Origin: Alcaligenaceae bacterium SAGV5
Lineage (GTDB): Bacteria > Pseudomonadota > Gammaproteobacteria > Burkholderiales > Burkholderiaceae_B
Assembly (NCBI GenBank): GCA_009360345.1
Contig: SPDP01000003.1
Span: 248,001 to 312,000, forward strand
Reading direction: 5' to 3'
Length of the DNA: 64,000 nucleotides
Every line of letters starts with the position of its first letter. The first letter of the stretch is position 1. A model generated the notes under the pieces. It had not been told where the DNA came from. It ran no database searches and saw nothing but the letters and a program-made list of their open reading frames with translations. A program made the position numbers and the translations under genes. Shown piece after piece: positions 41,098 through 50,733 of the stretch.

Positions 41098-42300
41098 TCA
41101 ATGGGCCAGCGGCGGCGAGGGTTGCCGGGCGCGCTGCCGCTGGAGGCGCCGTGTCTCCCACAGGCCGACGGCCGACAGCACCGCGGTGGTCAGCCAGCCC
41201 ATGGCCAGCAGCGTCGCGGCGTAGCCCACGGGAACCAGGACCAGCAGCGCCACGGCGCCGGCCAGGTGCGAACGGGGAACCGCGCCGTAGACCACCTTCT
41301 TGTAGATGGCGCTGCCCAGCAGGTAGATGGCCGGGCCCGCGACCAGGACGAGGACCTGCGCGGTGCCCAGATGCTCGTGAGGGTGGGCCATGACGAGGTC
41401 GTTGCCGACCGCGGTGACGATGATGCCGGCCACGAGAATGGCGTGGATGTAGTGGAAATAGGCCCCGATGCGGCCGGGATCGGTCGAGCGCGTGATGGCT
41501 TCGGTCGCGTCCTTGCTGGAGGTGCCGAAATAGAGCCACCACATCGCCAGGGTGCCGAGAAAGGTGGCCAGTACGCCCGAGACGACGGCCGTGCTCCAGG
41601 TTCCGGTGTCCGCCAGCATGACGCCGGTGGCGAGCAGCGTCTCGCCCAGCGCCACGATCACGAACAACTGGCAGCGTTCGGCCAGGTGGCCGCCTTCGAT
41701 GGTCCAGTCGCGGGTATGGGACCGTCCCATGCCCGGCAGGGCGAAGCCGAACATGGGTGAACCGTACTCGCACAGCACCGCGATCAACCACAGGACGGCG
41801 CGCAGCGTGTGCCCCTCGGCCATCGCTCCGGCTATCCAGAAGACGGCCGCGATGGCCAGCCATCCCAGCATGCGGCGGTAGTTGGCGGCCAGCGGATGGC
41901 CGGCGGGCAACTGACAGACGATGTACGCGGTCCGGCCCACCTGCATCGCGGCATAGGATCCGGCAAACAGCAGCGCCCGATCGCCGAAGGCCTCGGGCAG
42001 GCTGGCCGCCATGCACAGCGCGAGCAGCATGGTGGCGAAGAGCAGGCCCCGTATGCGCGGGGTTTCGGGGTCGAACCAGTTCGTGACCCAGCAGGTGTAT
42101 TGCCAGCCCAGCCACACGGCGAGCCACAGGATCAGCGACTCGATCACGCCGGTGAGCGTCAGGTGATGCAGGAGCTGGTGGCTGATCTGTGTGACGGCGA
42201 AGACGTAGATCAGGTCGAAGAACAGTTCTTCGAAGGTGACGCGGGCGTGGTGCCCGTCGCGGTGGCGCAGCGGGGGATGGCGGTGGATGTCGGATGGCAT
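41098..42300 (-). CDS. ltrA: Low temperature requirement A (LtrA) family membrane protein
   Basis: A 400-aa protein with about eleven membrane segments. The N-terminal signature [23 protein letters not shown] is diagnostic of LtrA proteins. The biochemical role of the family is not known; it was named from a cold-sensitive Listeria mutant. It is followed at 34 bp by the DsbA-NhaA gene and then the pha genes, so it may belong to a membrane-energetics unit. Divergent from the LysE-type exporter. Confidence 0.88.
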   Translation of the reverse strand: MPSDIHRHPPLRHRDGHHARVTFEELFFDLIYVFAVTQISHQLLHHLTLTGVIESLILWLAVWLGWQYTCWVTNWFDPETPRIRGLLFATMLLALCMAASLPEAFGDRALLFAGSYAAMQVGRTAYIVCQLPAGHPLAANYRRMLGWLAIAAVFWIAGAMAEGHTLRAVLWLIAVLCEYGSPMFGFALPGMGRSHTRDWTIEGGHLAERCQLFVIVALGETLLATGVMLADTGTWSTAVVSGVLATFLGTLAMWWLYFGTSSKDATEAITRSTDPGRIGAYFHYIHAILVAGIIVTAVGNDLVMAHPHEHLGTAQVLVLVAGPAIYLLGSAIYKKVVYGAVPRSHLAGAVALLVLVPVGYAATLLAMGWLTTAVLSAVGLWETRRLQRQRARQPSPPLAH

Positions 42301-42459
42301 GGTGGGGGCGGCCCGGCCGGGGATCGAACACGCGGTTTAAGATAGCCGGAAACGCCCGCGCCGCCTACTTTTCTTGTCGGGATCGCGGGATGGATCCCCG
42401 TCGCGTGTGCTGGCGGGCACATTCCAAGGGTATCCGCGCACCCGCACCAGGAGAAGACC

Positions 42460-43092
42460 ATGCCCGATACGTCCAGCCTGCTAGCTTTCGGCCTGGTGGC
42501 CCTGGGGATGGCGCTGACGCCAGGTCCCAACATGATCTACCTCGTCTCGCGCTCGATCTCGCAGGGGCCGCGCGCCGGGCTCGTGTCCCTGGGCGGCGTG
42601 GCGCTGGGCTTCGTGTTCTACATGCTGTGCGCGGCACTGGGCATCACCGCGCTGGTCATGGCGGTGCCCTATGCCTACGATGCGCTGCGCGCGGGCGGCG
42701 CGATCTATCTGCTCTATCTGGCGTGGCAGACGGTCAAGCCGGGCGGGCGCTCGCCGTTCCAGGTGCGCGAACTGCCGCGCGATGGCGCGGGCAAGCTGTT
42801 CGCGATGGGGTTCCTGACCAATCTGCTGAATCCCAAGATCGCCGTGATGTACCTGTCGCTGCTGCCGCAGTTCATCCGGCCGGAGCAGGGCAGCGTCCTG
42901 GCGCAGTCCTTCGCGTTCGGCGCGACTCAGATCGCGATCAGCATCAGCATCAACGCGACGGTGGCCATCATGGCCGGTTCGATCGCGGCCTTCCTGGCGC
43001 GCCGCCCGCTGTGGCTGGTCGCGCAGCGGTGGCTGATGGGCACGGTGCTGGCGGGGCTGGCCGTGCGCATGGCCACCGAGGCGCGCCGCTAG
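42460..43092 (+). CDS. LysE/RhtB-family amino acid exporter
   Basis: A 210-aa inner-membrane exporter with six helices. The family motif after the first helix is ALTPGPNMIYLVSRSISQGPRAG, and the central FLTNLLNPKIAVMYLSLLPQF segment is conserved. CAGGAG lies about 8 bases before the ATG. Substrates are usually homoserine, threonine, lysine or related metabolites; not decidable here. Its stop overlaps the stop of the convergent ABC gene by 3 bp. Confidence 0.9.
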   Translation: MPDTSSLLAFGLVALGMALTPGPNMIYLVSRSISQGPRAGLVSLGGVALGFVFYMLCAALGITALVMAVPYAYDALRAGGAIYLLYLAWQTVKPGGRSPFQVRELPRDGAGKLFAMGFLTNLLNPKIAVMYLSLLPQFIRPEQGSVLAQSFAFGATQIAISISINATVAIMAGSIAAFLARRPLWLVAQRWLMGTVLAGLAVRMATEARR

Positions 43093-44990
43093 CGGCCCGG
43101 CTCGGCCGGCGCGTCGGCCGGGTCTTCCACCAGCGGATCCGTGTCGGACAGCCAGTCATCGTCGGCGCTGCGCAATGCATTGCCGTCCAGCAACAGGCCC
43201 TTGGTCAGTTCCAGGGCCTGCTTCTCGAACAGCCGGCGATAGACGCCGTCCTGGATGCGGATCAGCGCCTCGTGCGTGCCTTCCTCGACGACGCGGCCCT
43301 TGTCCATCACCAGCAGCCTGTCGAGCGCGCGCACGGTGGAGAGCCGGTGCGCCACCACCAGGGTGGTGCGGCCTTCCATCAGGCGCTCCATGGCCTGCTG
43401 GATCAGCACCTCGCTCTCGCTGTCCAGGCTGGACGTCGCCTCGTCCAGGATCAGGATGGGCGCGTCCGCCAGGAAGGCGCGGGCGAGCGCCACGCGCTGG
43501 CGTTCGCCGCCCGACAATTTGATGCCGCGTTCGCCCACCAGGGTCTCGTAGCCGTTGGGCAAGGCCATGATGAAGTCATGGGCGCTGGCCAGGCGCGCGG
43601 CGTGCTCGACTTGCGCCCGCGTGGCGTCCGGCCGGGCATAGGCAATGTTCTCGGCCAACGAGCGGTGGAACAGGATGGGCTCCTGTTGAACGATGGCGAT
43701 CTGTTGGCGCAGCGAGGCCTGGCGGACGGTGGAGATATCCTGTCCGTCGATGGTGATGCGGCCGCCGCTGACGTCGTACAGGCGCTGGATCAGCTTGATG
43801 AACGTGGTCTTGCCCGATCCGGAGTGGCCGACCAGCCCGACCCGTTCGCCCGGCGCGATGCGTATCGAGAAATCGCGGTAAAGCGGGGTGTCATGGGTCC
43901 CGTAGCGGAAGTCCACGTGCTCGAAGCGGATCTCGCCGGGGCCGATGGCGATGGCCGGCGCGCCCGGGCGATCCTCGATGCCCAGCGGCTGGCGTTCCAG
44001 CGCGACCAGTTCCTCCATGTCATTGATGGAGCGTTGCAGGTTGCGGATATCCATGCCGACGTCGCGCAGGTAGCCCTGGAGCATGAAGAAGGTCGTCAGC
44101 GCGAAGGTGATGTCGCCCACGCTGGCCTGCCCACGCGACCACAGCAGCAGCGCGGTGCCGAGGATGGCGGCCTGCATCAGCACCAGCATGGTGCCCTGGA
44201 CGCCGCCGTTGATCGTGCCGCGCACCCAGGTGCGCCGGGTGCGCAGGCGCCACTTGTGGATGACCCGCGCCAGGCGCGTTTCCTCGCGATCCTCGGCGCC
44301 GAAGGCCTTGACCACGGCGTTGCAGGTAATGGAATCGGCCAGCGCGCCGCCCATGCGCGTGTCCCAGGCGTTGGCCAGGCGCGCGGCGGGGGCGACGAAG
44401 CCGAGCGACAGCATGACGGTCAACGCCACGTACAGCAGGGATCCCACGCCGATCACGGCGCCCATGAGGGGCCAGGTGGCGCCCAGAAGAACGGTCGCGC
44501 CCGCCAGCATGACCAGCGACGGCAACAGGGCGACCAGCAGCGTGTCGTTCAGCAGGTCGAGCGCCCACATGCCCCGGGTGACCTTGCGCACGGTGGAGCC
44601 GGCGAAGCTGTTGGCGTGCCAGTCGGTCGAGAAGCGCTGCACGCGATGGAAGGCGTTGCCGGCGATCTTGCTCATCATCTTGAGCGTGAGGAAGGTCAGG
44701 CTCAGGAACACCACCTGGCGCAGCGCGGTGGCGCCCACCCCCAGCGCCGCCAGCACCCAGAAGGCGGCGATGGCGGCCTGCCAGGCCGCCGGATCGCTGG
44801 CCGCGCCCGACGCGACCGCGTCGACCAGCCGGCCCGCGTACAGCGGCGTCACCACGCTGGCCAGCGTCGAGAGCAGGACGGCGACGATGATGGTGAGGAT
44901 GCGCCAGGGCTGTTCGGCCCAGTGCCGGAAAGTGAAGCCAAGGACGTCCTTGTAGGACTGTCCGCGGAAATCGAGTTTTTTCAATGCCAT
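43089..44990 (-). CDS. ABC exporter, fused permease and ATPase
   Basis: A 633-aa half-transporter: six-helix membrane domain (from LTIIVAVLLSTLASVVTPLYAG), then a nucleotide-binding domain with Walker A GLVGHSGSGKTTF, signature LSGGERQRVALARA, Walker B ILILDEATSSLD and the switch histidine in VVAHRLSTV. Works as a homodimer or with another half; no partner gene is adjacent. The start at 44990 (MALKKLDFRGQ) has no clear ribosome site, and the 190 bp before it hold a short ORF with an excellent one, so translation may depend on the leader. Confidence 0.88.
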   Translation of the reverse strand: MALKKLDFRGQSYKDVLGFTFRHWAEQPWRILTIIVAVLLSTLASVVTPLYAGRLVDAVASGAASDPAAWQAAIAAFWVLAALGVGATALRQVVFLSLTFLTLKMMSKIAGNAFHRVQRFSTDWHANSFAGSTVRKVTRGMWALDLLNDTLLVALLPSLVMLAGATVLLGATWPLMGAVIGVGSLLYVALTVMLSLGFVAPAARLANAWDTRMGGALADSITCNAVVKAFGAEDREETRLARVIHKWRLRTRRTWVRGTINGGVQGTMLVLMQAAILGTALLLWSRGQASVGDITFALTTFFMLQGYLRDVGMDIRNLQRSINDMEELVALERQPLGIEDRPGAPAIAIGPGEIRFEHVDFRYGTHDTPLYRDFSIRIAPGERVGLVGHSGSGKTTFIKLIQRLYDVSGGRITIDGQDISTVRQASLRQQIAIVQQEPILFHRSLAENIAYARPDATRAQVEHAARLASAHDFIMALPNGYETLVGERGIKLSGGERQRVALARAFLADAPILILDEATSSLDSESEVLIQQAMERLMEGRTTLVVAHRLSTVRALDRLLVMDKGRVVEEGTHEALIRIQDGVYRRLFEKQALELTKGLLLDGNALRSADDDWLSDTDPLVEDPADAPAEPGR

Positions 44991-45133
44991 TTGCGACAGC
45001 CCCGGCTCGCGGTGGAGCGGGGTCTCCAAAGTCGGAACAGGGAACAGACGGGCCAGCGCGCGCTTGTGGCGTGCGAGGGGCAGAAAACCGTCCGGGAGTG
45101 TGTGCGGGCAGGAACGCCGCCCGCGGAGGCAAC

Positions 45134-45184
45134 CTAGAGGTGCCGGGGAGCCGGTCCGGAGACGACGATGCGCGTGGTGTTCAT
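45134..45184 (-). CDS. Possible 16-aa leader peptide before the ABC exporter
   Basis: Reads MNTTRIVVSGPAPRHL and stops 143 bp before the ABC start. AAGGAG lies 7 bases before its ATG, far better than the site of the ABC gene itself. GC-rich complementary stretches occur in and after it. It fits a regulatory upstream ORF. The rest of the 367-bp gap (44991-45357) shows no other gene; panE's promoter must lie in its right part. Confidence 0.4.
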   Translation of the reverse strand: MNTTRIVVSGPAPRHL

Positions 45185-45357
45185 TTTGCGTCTCCTTGGG
45201 TGAGGTGATGGATGTGAAGGCAGAAAGCCGAGCATAAAGTTTATCAATCCATGCCGGGCGAGGCAACGGCGGCTGCGGGAGGATGTGGCCATCGGCATAC
45301 ACTTGCCGATGCGGGCAAGGCCTGCTGGAAAGAAGGACTCCGGTTTCAGAGGTGGAC

Positions 45358-46260
45358 ATGAAGATTGCAGTGATGGGAGCCGGCGCGGTCGGCAGCTACT
45401 ACGGCGCGATGCTGGCCCGCGTCGGCCACGACGTGGCCCTGGTGGGGCGCCCCGCGCACGTGGAGGCGGTCAGGAGGCAGGGTCTGCTGCTGGAAATGAA
45501 GTCTTTCCGCGGCCACGTGCCGTCGCGGGCCAGCGAGCGCCCCGAGGACGTGGCCGGCGCGAAACTCGTGCTGTTTTGCGTGAAGTCCACCGACACGGAA
45601 GACGCGGGCAGGCAGATCGCGCCGCACCTGGATGCCGATGCCGTCGTGCTCAGTTTGCAGAACGGCGTCGACAACGCCGAGCGGTTGCAGGCGCTGCTGG
45701 CCCAGCCGGTGGTGCCGGCGGTGGTCTATGTGGCGGTGGAGATGGCGGGAGCGGGGCACGTGCGCCACCATGGACGCGGCGAACTCGTGCTGGGGCCGTC
45801 GCCCCGCAGCGACGAGATCGCAGGCGTCCTGAGCGCGGCAGGCATCCCGGCCACGGTGTCGGCCAATGCCGTGGGCGAACTCTGGGCCAAGCTCATCCTC
45901 AATTGCGCCTATAACGCGCTGTCGGCCGCGACGCAGATGCCCTATGGGCGGCTGGTCGAGGGCACGGCGGTGCTGGACGTCATGCGGGATGTGGTGGACG
46001 AGTGCCTGGCGGTGGCCGCGGCCGCGGGCGTGACGGTGCCCGGCGACACCTGGGAAGCGGTGCTGCGCATCAGCCGCAGCATGCCTACCCAGCTGTCGTC
46101 CACGGCGCAGGATCTGGCGCGCGGCAGGCCGAGCGAGATCGAGCACCTGAATGGCTACATCGTCCGCAAGGGCGGCGAGACTGGCGTGCGCACGCCGGCC
46201 AACCGTGTGCTCTACAGTCTGGTAAGACTGTTGGAGTCGCGCGAGGGCGCAGGGAGCTGA
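45358..46260 (+). CDS. panE: 2-dehydropantoate 2-reductase
   Basis: A 300-aa NADPH-dependent ketopantoate reductase of the pantothenate/CoA pathway. It begins with the Rossmann motif MGAGAVGSYYGAML; the catalytic lysine is expected in ELWAKLILNCAYNALSA, and the PSEIEHLNGYIVRKG segment with the acidic catalytic residue is conserved. AGAGG precedes the ATG at 45358. Bacteria often carry several paralogues of this family that act on other 2-keto acids, so the symbol is the family name rather than proof of the main pathway enzyme. Confidence 0.85.
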   Translation: MKIAVMGAGAVGSYYGAMLARVGHDVALVGRPAHVEAVRRQGLLLEMKSFRGHVPSRASERPEDVAGAKLVLFCVKSTDTEDAGRQIAPHLDADAVVLSLQNGVDNAERLQALLAQPVVPAVVYVAVEMAGAGHVRHHGRGELVLGPSPRSDEIAGVLSAAGIPATVSANAVGELWAKLILNCAYNALSAATQMPYGRLVEGTAVLDVMRDVVDECLAVAAAAGVTVPGDTWEAVLRISRSMPTQLSSTAQDLARGRPSEIEHLNGYIVRKGGETGVRTPANRVLYSLVRLLESREGAGS

Positions 46261-46366
46261 GCCCCGGCTCCGGACGGCGCGGGCTGGCCGGGCAGGGCGG
46301 CTTCCCCTATGATTTCGCTTGCCGGAAGTGGCGGCCCGCCGGGCCGCGGCTGGCGCGGGAGTGGTC

Positions 46367-47257
46367 GTGGCGCAGGAAAACCGATCGACGGAGCGCGACC
46401 ATGGCATCGCCGAGGCTTTCGGCAGGCCGGATGCGGGGTGGCGGCGGTCGCTGTATGCGGTGATGTTCGAGACCGGCACGCCCGCCGGACGGCGGTTCGA
46501 CCAGTTGCTGTGCGTGGTCATCCTGGCCAGCCTGGCGGTCGTGATGGCCGACAGCGTGGCGTTCCTGTCGCAGCGCCTGGACGGCCTGTTCGGGCCGCTG
46601 GAATGGGCCTTCACCGTGCTCTTCACGATCGAGTACGTGCTGCGGCTTTCGTGCGTGCGGCGCCCCCTGCGCTATGCCGCCAGTTTCTACGGCGTGGTGG
46701 ACCTGCTGGCCTTCCTGCCCACCTACGCGGCGCTGCTGGCGCCCAGCCTGGCCTTCCTGATCGGCATCCGGGTACTGCGCCTCCTGCGTATCTTCCGCGT
46801 GTTCAAGCTGCGCCTGTTCACCGAGGAATACCTGACGATGGCCCGGGCGCTGCGCGCCTCGTCCCGCAAGATCATGGTCTTCCTGTCGGTGGTGCTGCTG
46901 ATCGTCCTGGTCATGGGCACGGTCATGTACGTGGTGGAAGGGCCCAAGTACGGCTTCACCAGTATCCCGGTGGGCGTCTACTGGGCGATATCGACCATCG
47001 CGACGGTGGGCTTCGGCGACATCACGCCGCATACGGCGCTGGGCCGGCTCATCGCGTCGGTGATGATGTTGCTGGGCTGGGGCATATTGGCCGTTCCGAC
47101 GGGCATCGTCACCATGGAGATGACGCTGGCCGAGAGCGCGCGGCGCCGGGCCGCGACGCGCGCCTGCCAGGCGTGCCTGACCCCGGGGCAGGACCACGAC
47201 GCGAACTACTGCAAGCACTGCGGCGCGGCGCTGGAACAGCCGGGACGGGAAGCCTGA
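46367..47257 (+). CDS. Voltage-gated-type potassium channel with C-terminal zinc ribbon
   Basis: A six-helix ion channel subunit, 296 aa from the GTG at 46367 (GGGAG just upstream); a TTG at 46319 would give 312 aa. S4 is basic (RVLRLLRIFRVFKLRLF), and the pore has the potassium filter TVGFGD. After the last helix (WGILAVPTGIVTMEM) the tail carries two CxxC pairs, CQACLTPG and CKHCGAALE, a rubredoxin/zinc-ribbon-like knuckle. It probably forms a tetramer that lets potassium leak or adjusts the membrane potential. Convergent with otsA. Confidence 0.88.
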   Translation: MAQENRSTERDHGIAEAFGRPDAGWRRSLYAVMFETGTPAGRRFDQLLCVVILASLAVVMADSVAFLSQRLDGLFGPLEWAFTVLFTIEYVLRLSCVRRPLRYAASFYGVVDLLAFLPTYAALLAPSLAFLIGIRVLRLLRIFRVFKLRLFTEEYLTMARALRASSRKIMVFLSVVLLIVLVMGTVMYVVEGPKYGFTSIPVGVYWAISTIATVGFGDITPHTALGRLIASVMMLLGWGILAVPTGIVTMEMTLAESARRRAATRACQACLTPGQDHDANYCKHCGAALEQPGREA

Positions 47258-47306
47258 GCCGGCTCCGCGCATCAGTATCGGCGCGGGGCGGGCGCGCGTG
47301 GCAATG

Positions 47307-48668
47307 TCAGAGATCCGCCAGGAAGTGGTCGCGCCACTGCTTGATGTCGTTGTCCTTGAGCCTTTGCATCATGTGGCCGTGCCGCTCGCGCCGCTCCTCG
47401 AACGGCATGGCCAGGGCGCGGTCCAGGGCGCAGGCCATGGCGTCGATGTCGTAGGGATTGACGATGATCGCGCCGTCGGCGAGCTCGTCGGCGGCGCCCG
47501 CGAATTCGGACAGGACCAGCACGCCGGGATCCTCGGGTTCCTGGGCCGCCACGTATTCCTTGGCCACCAGGTTCATCCCGTCGCGCAGCGGCGTGACGAA
47601 GCCCACCTGCGAGGCGCGGAAGAACGACAGGAGCGCGGCGCGTTCATAGGCGCGATTCATGTAGCGGATGGGCGTCCATGAAAGTTCGGTCCAGCGGGCG
47701 TTGATGTGGCCCGCCGTGGTTTCGAGCTGCCGCCGGATCGGGCGATAGCCTTCGACGTCGGATCGCGAGGGCGGGGCGATCTGCAGGAAACTGACGTGGC
47801 CGCGGTAAGACGGCCGCGATTCCAGCAGCCGTTCGAAGGCATTGAAGCGCTCGACCATGCCTTTGCTGTAGTCCAGCCGGTCGACGCTGATGATGAGCTT
47901 GCGTTCCTGCAATCCTTGCTTGAGCGTGCCGACCAGTTTGGAGCGGCTGCGCGCCTTCGATTTGTTCTGGACGTCGTCGGGCAGGATGCCGATGGGATAG
48001 TGGCCCACGCGCACCGTTCCGGACGGCCCGCGCAGCGAGTCGCCTTCCCGCGGCAGCCCGAGGCGGCGTTGCGCATAGTCCCGGAACGCCTGCGCGTCGC
48101 CGCGGGTCTGGAATCCGATCAGATCGTACTCGCACAGTGCTTCGGCCAGGTCGCGGTGGGGCGGGATGGTGCGCAGGATGCCCTCGGGCGGGAAGGGCGT
48201 GTGCAGGAAGAAGCCGATGCGGTTGCGCAGCCCTAGGCGCCGGCAGGCGCGGGCGAAGGGGATGAGATGGTAGTCGTGTATCCAGAGCCGGTCGTCCTCG
48301 ACGACCAGTTCCTTCAGCAGGCCGGCCAGCCGCTCGTTGACGGCCAGGTAGCCGGCGTATTCGCGGGCGTCGTAGCGGCTCAGGTCGATGCGGTAGTGGA
48401 AGGTGGGCCAGAGGGTGCCGTTGGCGAATCCCCGATAGTAGAGGTCATATTCACTGCGCGACAGGCCCGTGGTCGCGCAGTCGATGCGGCCGATGCGATG
48501 GACGACGACTTCGGCTTTCTCGGCCTCCTCGATCTTGCCGTTCCATCCGAACCACAGGCCCTCCTGCCGCTTGAGGGCATCGAGCACGCCGACCGCCAGG
48601 CCCCCCGCGCTGCTTCTGCCCTCGGCCGCGGAGGCCACACGATTGGAAACGATCACGAGTCTGCCCAT
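47307..48668 (-). CDS. otsA: Trehalose-6-phosphate synthase
   Basis: A 453-aa GT20 glycosyltransferase joining UDP-glucose and glucose-6-phosphate. Seen motifs: VIVSNRVA at the start, [22 protein letters not shown] (phosphate and UDP sites) and [16 protein letters not shown] near the end. The start at 48668 is 11 bp after the otsB stop, so the two genes are one operon in the order otsB-otsA. Product trehalose protects against osmotic and desiccation stress. Confidence 0.95.
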   Translation of the reverse strand: MGRLVIVSNRVASAAEGRSSAGGLAVGVLDALKRQEGLWFGWNGKIEEAEKAEVVVHRIGRIDCATTGLSRSEYDLYYRGFANGTLWPTFHYRIDLSRYDAREYAGYLAVNERLAGLLKELVVEDDRLWIHDYHLIPFARACRRLGLRNRIGFFLHTPFPPEGILRTIPPHRDLAEALCEYDLIGFQTRGDAQAFRDYAQRRLGLPREGDSLRGPSGTVRVGHYPIGILPDDVQNKSKARSRSKLVGTLKQGLQERKLIISVDRLDYSKGMVERFNAFERLLESRPSYRGHVSFLQIAPPSRSDVEGYRPIRRQLETTAGHINARWTELSWTPIRYMNRAYERAALLSFFRASQVGFVTPLRDGMNLVAKEYVAAQEPEDPGVLVLSEFAGAADELADGAIIVNPYDIDAMACALDRALAMPFEERRERHGHMMQRLKDNDIKQWRDHFLADL

Positions 48669-48679
48669 GTCTTGACCGC

Positions 48680-49540
48680 CTATCCGTGGGGCGGCGCGCT
48701 GGCCGGGGATTGTGCCAGCAGGCTGTCCAGCCAGCCCGCGAGCGCGGCGGGATCGGACAGCCGCCACGATGCTGAGGTGTCGCCGCCGCCGATCTTGATC
48801 GAGACGCCGCCCAGGCGCGCGACGGTGGCGAAGGCCGCCTCATCGGTCAGGTCATCTCCCGCCATGACGGGCAGGCGGGACGAGAATGGCGCGATCGCCA
48901 TGAAGCGCTCGATGGCGTTGCCCTTGTCCGCGCCGCGCGGCCGCACCTCGGCCACCATCTTGCCGAATTGCAGCACGTAGTCGGGTTCGAAGGCGGCGGC
49001 CGCTTCGGCCACTTCCCGGCGGATCCGCGATTCCCGCCCCGGTGCCTGCCGGTAATGGATGGCAAACGAAATGTCCTTGTCCTCGACGCGCGTGCCCGCG
49101 TGTCCGGCAGCGATCGCCCGCAGCCGCGCGAGCAGCCGGGCGGCCCGTTCCCGGTCCATCGGCACGGCCGAGACCTGTCCGTCGGGGCCGCGCCACTGGG
49201 CGCCGTGCAGGCCCGCCACCGGCACGCGCAGCGGATGCAGCAGGCGGTCCACCGTTTCGATCGTGCGGCCGGACACGACGGCCAGCGCGCCATCCGTGGC
49301 CGGCGCCAGGCGCCGCAGCAGCGCGATGGTCGAACTGGGGACCGAGGCGGTTTCCGGACCGGAGGCGATGGGGGCCAACGTGCCGTCCAGATCGAGGAAA
49401 AGCGCGCATCGGGCGAGATCCGGCATGCCTCGCCAGGCGGGGCCGCCTTCCCCGGCGGGGGCAGGGGTGGGCGGATCGCCATGGTCGGGTAAGGGAGGTC
49501 TGCGTGCTTTCGATCCGGTCATCGTCCGTTGACGCGTCAT
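48680..49540 (-). CDS. otsB: Trehalose-6-phosphate phosphatase
   Basis: A HAD-type phosphatase with motifs LDLDGTLAPI (nucleophile aspartate), VVSGRT, a lysine in RGADKGNAIERF and AGDDLTDEAAF. Up to 286 aa from the ATG at 49540; starts at 49522 or 49426 are possible, and none has a convincing ribosome site. The first ~40 residues are proline-rich and not conserved. It supplies the second step of trehalose synthesis, in operon with otsA. Confidence 0.92.
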   Translation of the reverse strand: MTRQRTMTGSKARRPPLPDHGDPPTPAPAGEGGPAWRGMPDLARCALFLDLDGTLAPIASGPETASVPSSTIALLRRLAPATDGALAVVSGRTIETVDRLLHPLRVPVAGLHGAQWRGPDGQVSAVPMDRERAARLLARLRAIAAGHAGTRVEDKDISFAIHYRQAPGRESRIRREVAEAAAAFEPDYVLQFGKMVAEVRPRGADKGNAIERFMAIAPFSSRLPVMAGDDLTDEAAFATVARLGGVSIKIGGGDTSASWRLSDPAALAGWLDSLLAQSPASAPPHG

Positions 49541-49653
49541 CCGCGTATCGTTTCGGCAACAGCAACAGATCGAATGTTAGGCAAGGGCGCGGCGGGAAGG
49601 GTGTTCATTTTGCGCGTTTTTGTTTCCAGTTATCTCCCCGCGCCACGAGCGCT

Positions 49654-50610
49654 TCAGCCTTCCCGCATCAGCGTGCGCCGGTTGCGGTTGCGCATTTCGC
49701 CGGCGACTTCGCGCACGACGTCGATGAACAGGCGGGCCCCTTCCGGCAGTTCGCCCGTGCCGAGGGTGGTCAGCCCCACGGCCGCCGAGGTCGGGCTGGT
49801 GTCCACCGGCAGGGCCCGCGCCAGGCCCTCGTCCAGGTCGGTTTCGATCACGCCGTAGGGGACGAACCAGATGGCATCCCCCGTGCGCAGCAGGCTGCGC
49901 GCCATGGTGGAGGAAAGCGTTTCCACCAGTTGCTGGGGGATGCCGATGCCGCTCGATTGCAGGAAGGTTTCGGCGGCCGGCCGGATATAGGTGCCCTTCA
50001 TGGGCAGGATCATGGAGTAGGCGCGGACGTCGGCGGGCTGCAGGCTGGGGACGGACAGCAGCGGATGGTCCGGGCGCACGGCCATGACCAAGGGCTCCAT
50101 GTACAGGTGCTCGAAGGAAATGCCCACCATTTCCGAGGGGTGGCTGATGCGGCCGATGACCAGGTCCAGTTCCCGCAGTTTCAGGCGCACCAGCAGATCG
50201 GCGTTGGTGCCGCCGTGGGCCGTGACCACGAGGTGGGAAAAGCGCGCCTGTATCTGGCGGATCGCGTTCGGGACCAGCGTGGCGGCCGCGGTGGGCAGGA
50301 TGCCGATGCGTACGTGTTCGGGCGCTTTTTCGCCCGTGCCCAGCAATTCGAAGCCGTCGCGCAGCGCGCCGATGGCGAGCGCGGCATGGCGCAGCAGGAT
50401 ATGCCCGGCGGGCGTCAACTCCAGTCCCTTGCGATGGCGGAGCGCCAGCGTTTCGCCGGTGATCGCCTCCAGTTCGGCCAGGCTCTTGGAAACCGCGGAA
50501 GGCGTCTGGGCCAGGGCATCGGCGGCCTTGAGCACGCTGCGGTGGCTGGCCAGGGCGACCAGGCATTGCAGATGGCGCAGGCGCAGTCGGGGGTCGAGGG
50601 TGCGCAGCAT
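49654..50610 (-). CDS. LysR-family regulator (PcaQ/GbpR-like)
   Basis: A 318-aa regulator. The N-terminus LRLRHLQCLVALASHRSVLKAADALAQTPSAVSKSLAELE is typical of the PcaQ/GbpR subgroup. The ATG at 50610 with AAGGA upstream is preferred over one seven codons earlier. It is divergent from the Bug receptor and sulfatase genes (123 bp gap with a TTGCT-CA-AGCAA dyad at 50620-50631), so it most likely controls them in response to their substrate. Confidence 0.88.
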   Translation of the reverse strand: MLRTLDPRLRLRHLQCLVALASHRSVLKAADALAQTPSAVSKSLAELEAITGETLALRHRKGLELTPAGHILLRHAALAIGALRDGFELLGTGEKAPEHVRIGILPTAAATLVPNAIRQIQARFSHLVVTAHGGTNADLLVRLKLRELDLVIGRISHPSEMVGISFEHLYMEPLVMAVRPDHPLLSVPSLQPADVRAYSMILPMKGTYIRPAAETFLQSSGIGIPQQLVETLSSTMARSLLRTGDAIWFVPYGVIETDLDEGLARALPVDTSPTSAAVGLTTLGTGELPEGARLFIDVVREVAGEMRNRNRRTLMREG

Positions 50611-50733
50611 GATTTCCTTTTGCTCAAGCAATTTGCGAAAAGATCAACCAATATTATCTCCTGCGCTTCTATGATGGCGCGGACAGAGCGGCGTCCGATG
50701 GCAGGGCACCGGCACAATCAGGAGGCATGGGAA

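Noticed and set aside
42294..45137. 947-codon plus-strand frame across the LysE gene and antisense to the ABC gene
   Set aside because: The ABC exporter has intact Walker and signature motifs on the other strand; the antisense translation has none.
49042..50733. In-frame extension of the Bug gene through the LysR and otsB region
   Set aside because: It is antisense to two recognised genes; the signal peptide and AGGAGG place the start at 50734.
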